From: Alphaproteobacteria bacterium
GTDB taxonomy: Bacteria > Pseudomonadota > Alphaproteobacteria > JANQSM01
Direction: 5' to 3'
Length of the DNA: 6,571 bases
Assembly (NCBI GenBank): GCA_028284025.1
Contig: JANQSM010000164.1
Coordinates: 1 to 6,571 of the forward strand
A program made the translations under genes and the position numbers. The notes under the pieces were generated by a model that saw only the letters and a program-made list of their open reading frames with translations, did no database searches and was not told the origin of the DNA. Positions 5,769 to 6,571 of this stretch are shown piece after piece; the stretch's first letter is position 1, and the number at the start of each line of letters is the position of its first letter.

Positions 5769-6571
5769 TTATGGTTTATTTGTCAATTTTTTTAACATAG
5801 TTGTCTGGCGATGCCACTGTTTGATCGGAACAGCGGGGATACCGCCAACGGTTGTTTTATCCTCTATATCACGCATAACCCCGCTTTTGCTAGCAATTTG
5901 AACAAAATTTCCAATTTTTAAGTGACCAGCCAGGCCTACCTGCCCGCCCAGGGCTGTGTAATCTCCAATAACCGTACTTCCGGAAATTCCAACTTGCGAG
6001 ACAATGATACAACATTTACCAATTTTGACGTTATGAGCAATCTGCACCAGGTTATCAATCATGGTGCCATCCCCGATTTGCGTATCCGGCCCGCTACCTC
6101 GATCAATACTGGTATTGGCGCCAATTTCAACGTCATTTCCTATGATAACACGCCCTAACTGGGGAATAAGCACTGGTTTTTGGGCATCTGGTGCAAACCC
6201 AAATCCTCGTGCACCGATACTGGCCCCCGCATGGACCGTAACATTACTACCCAAAATACAGTATTCCAAAGAAACATTGGGACCAATCGTACAGTTATCG
6301 CCTATTTTAACGCCATGGCCAACCACCACGCCAGGGGCAATAAAGCAATTCTTACCAATTTCAGCTTTTTTCCCAACTACCGCCGTTGGAGAAACCTGTG
6401 TGCCTTTGCCAACTTTGGCAGATTTAGCAATCGGGTCCTTAAAAGCTGCATCTTTGGGGGAAGGCAACGGATATAACGCATTGGCAAAAACACCATAGGC
6501 CTTGTAAGCATCCTTTGCCACCAAAAGAGCCATGCCATCAGGCGCAAAGTCAACAGCACTTTCTTCCACAA
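5769..6571 (-). CDS. lpxD: UDP-3-O-acylglucosamine N-acyltransferase (5' end outside window)
   Basis: LpxD adds the second 3-hydroxyacyl chain, from ACP to the 2-amino group of UDP-3-O-acylglucosamine, in the step after LpxC. About 266 codons are visible. The frame is open to the right edge, so the start and most of the N-terminal uridine-binding domain are missing; the GTG at 6569 is simply an internal Val. The visible part ends the N-terminal domain (DGMALLV...ALYPLP) and then shows many hexapeptide repeats of the left-handed beta-helix (for example [20 protein letters not shown]). [10 protein letters not shown] and NTSIDRG are family signatures. His179 of the fragment, in [10 protein letters not shown], matches the catalytic His239 of E. 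coli LpxD. The C-terminus, with [14 protein letters not shown], is a short helix. It ends in TAA, 31 bases before fabZ, and is the most upstream visible gene of the lpx run. Confidence 0.96.
   Translation of the reverse strand, partial: VEESAVDFAPDGMALLVAKDAYKAYGVFANALYPLPSPKDAAFKDPIAKSAKVGKGTQVSPTAVVGKKAEIGKNCFIAPGVVVGHGVKIGDNCTIGPNVSLEYCILGSNVTVHAGASIGARGFGFAPDAQKPVLIPQLGRVIIGNDVEIGANTSIDRGSGPDTQIGDGTMIDNLVQIAHNVKIGKCCIIVSQVGISGSTVIGDYTALGGQVGLAGHLKIGNFVQIASKSGVMRDIEDKTTVGGIPAVPIKQWHRQTTMLKKLTNKP

Noticed and set aside
6061..6498. 145-codon + strand frame opposite lpxD
   Set aside because: It is the antisense shadow of the hexapeptide repeats of lpxD; its Pro/Thr-rich pattern reflects the regular repeat codons on the other strand.
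1..6571. A previously undescribed multi-gene system
   Set aside because: Every long frame that is not a shadow belongs to a well-known housekeeping family in a familiar order. Only the lpxA lesion and the spacer repeat are out of the ordinary.

Overview
The window is a core-genome segment of a Gram-negative bacterium, most likely an alphaproteobacterium of moderate GC content. Three things point there. The lipid A genes include lpxI rather than lpxH. The order lpxD-fabZ-lpxA-lpxI-lpxB facing a gltX-gltA pair is familiar from Alphaproteobacteria. The gltX-gltA spacer carries a paired palindromic repeat of a kind common in that class. I cannot assign a genus. No mobile element, CRISPR array, tRNA or rRNA gene is visible.

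Layout. On the + strand are the 3' end of gltX (glutamyl-tRNA synthetase, cut by the left edge), a 230-base spacer with a double palindromic repeat (843-924) and a probable gltA leader, and then complete gltA (citrate synthase, 1027-2343). On the - strand, read from right to left, are lpxD (start outside the window), fabZ, lpxA, lpxI and lpxB. These five are closely spaced or overlapping and look like one operon. gltA and lpxB converge with only 6 bases between their stop codons, and a strong hairpin lies just inside the lpxB 3' end.

Function. LpxA, LpxD, LpxI and LpxB are lipid A (Raetz pathway) enzymes. LpxA adds the first hydroxyacyl chain to UDP-GlcNAc, LpxD adds the second after deacetylation by LpxC (not in this window), LpxI releases UMP to give lipid X, and LpxB joins lipid X to UDP-diacyl-GlcN. 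FabZ works at the hydroxyacyl-ACP branch point, where LpxA/LpxD and fatty-acid elongation compete for substrate.

The main anomaly is in lpxA. Its frame is interrupted by an in-frame TGA at 4539-4541, after codon 203. The 70 codons that follow in the same frame still encode an intact LpxA-type C-terminal helical domain and end at a TGA overlapping the lpxI start. The residue aligned with E. coli LpxA His160 is also Arg. This may be a sequencing error, a recent nonsense mutation or stop-codon read-through; the sequence alone cannot decide. Otherwise the region looks like ordinary housekeeping DNA, and I see no evidence of a novel multi-gene system.
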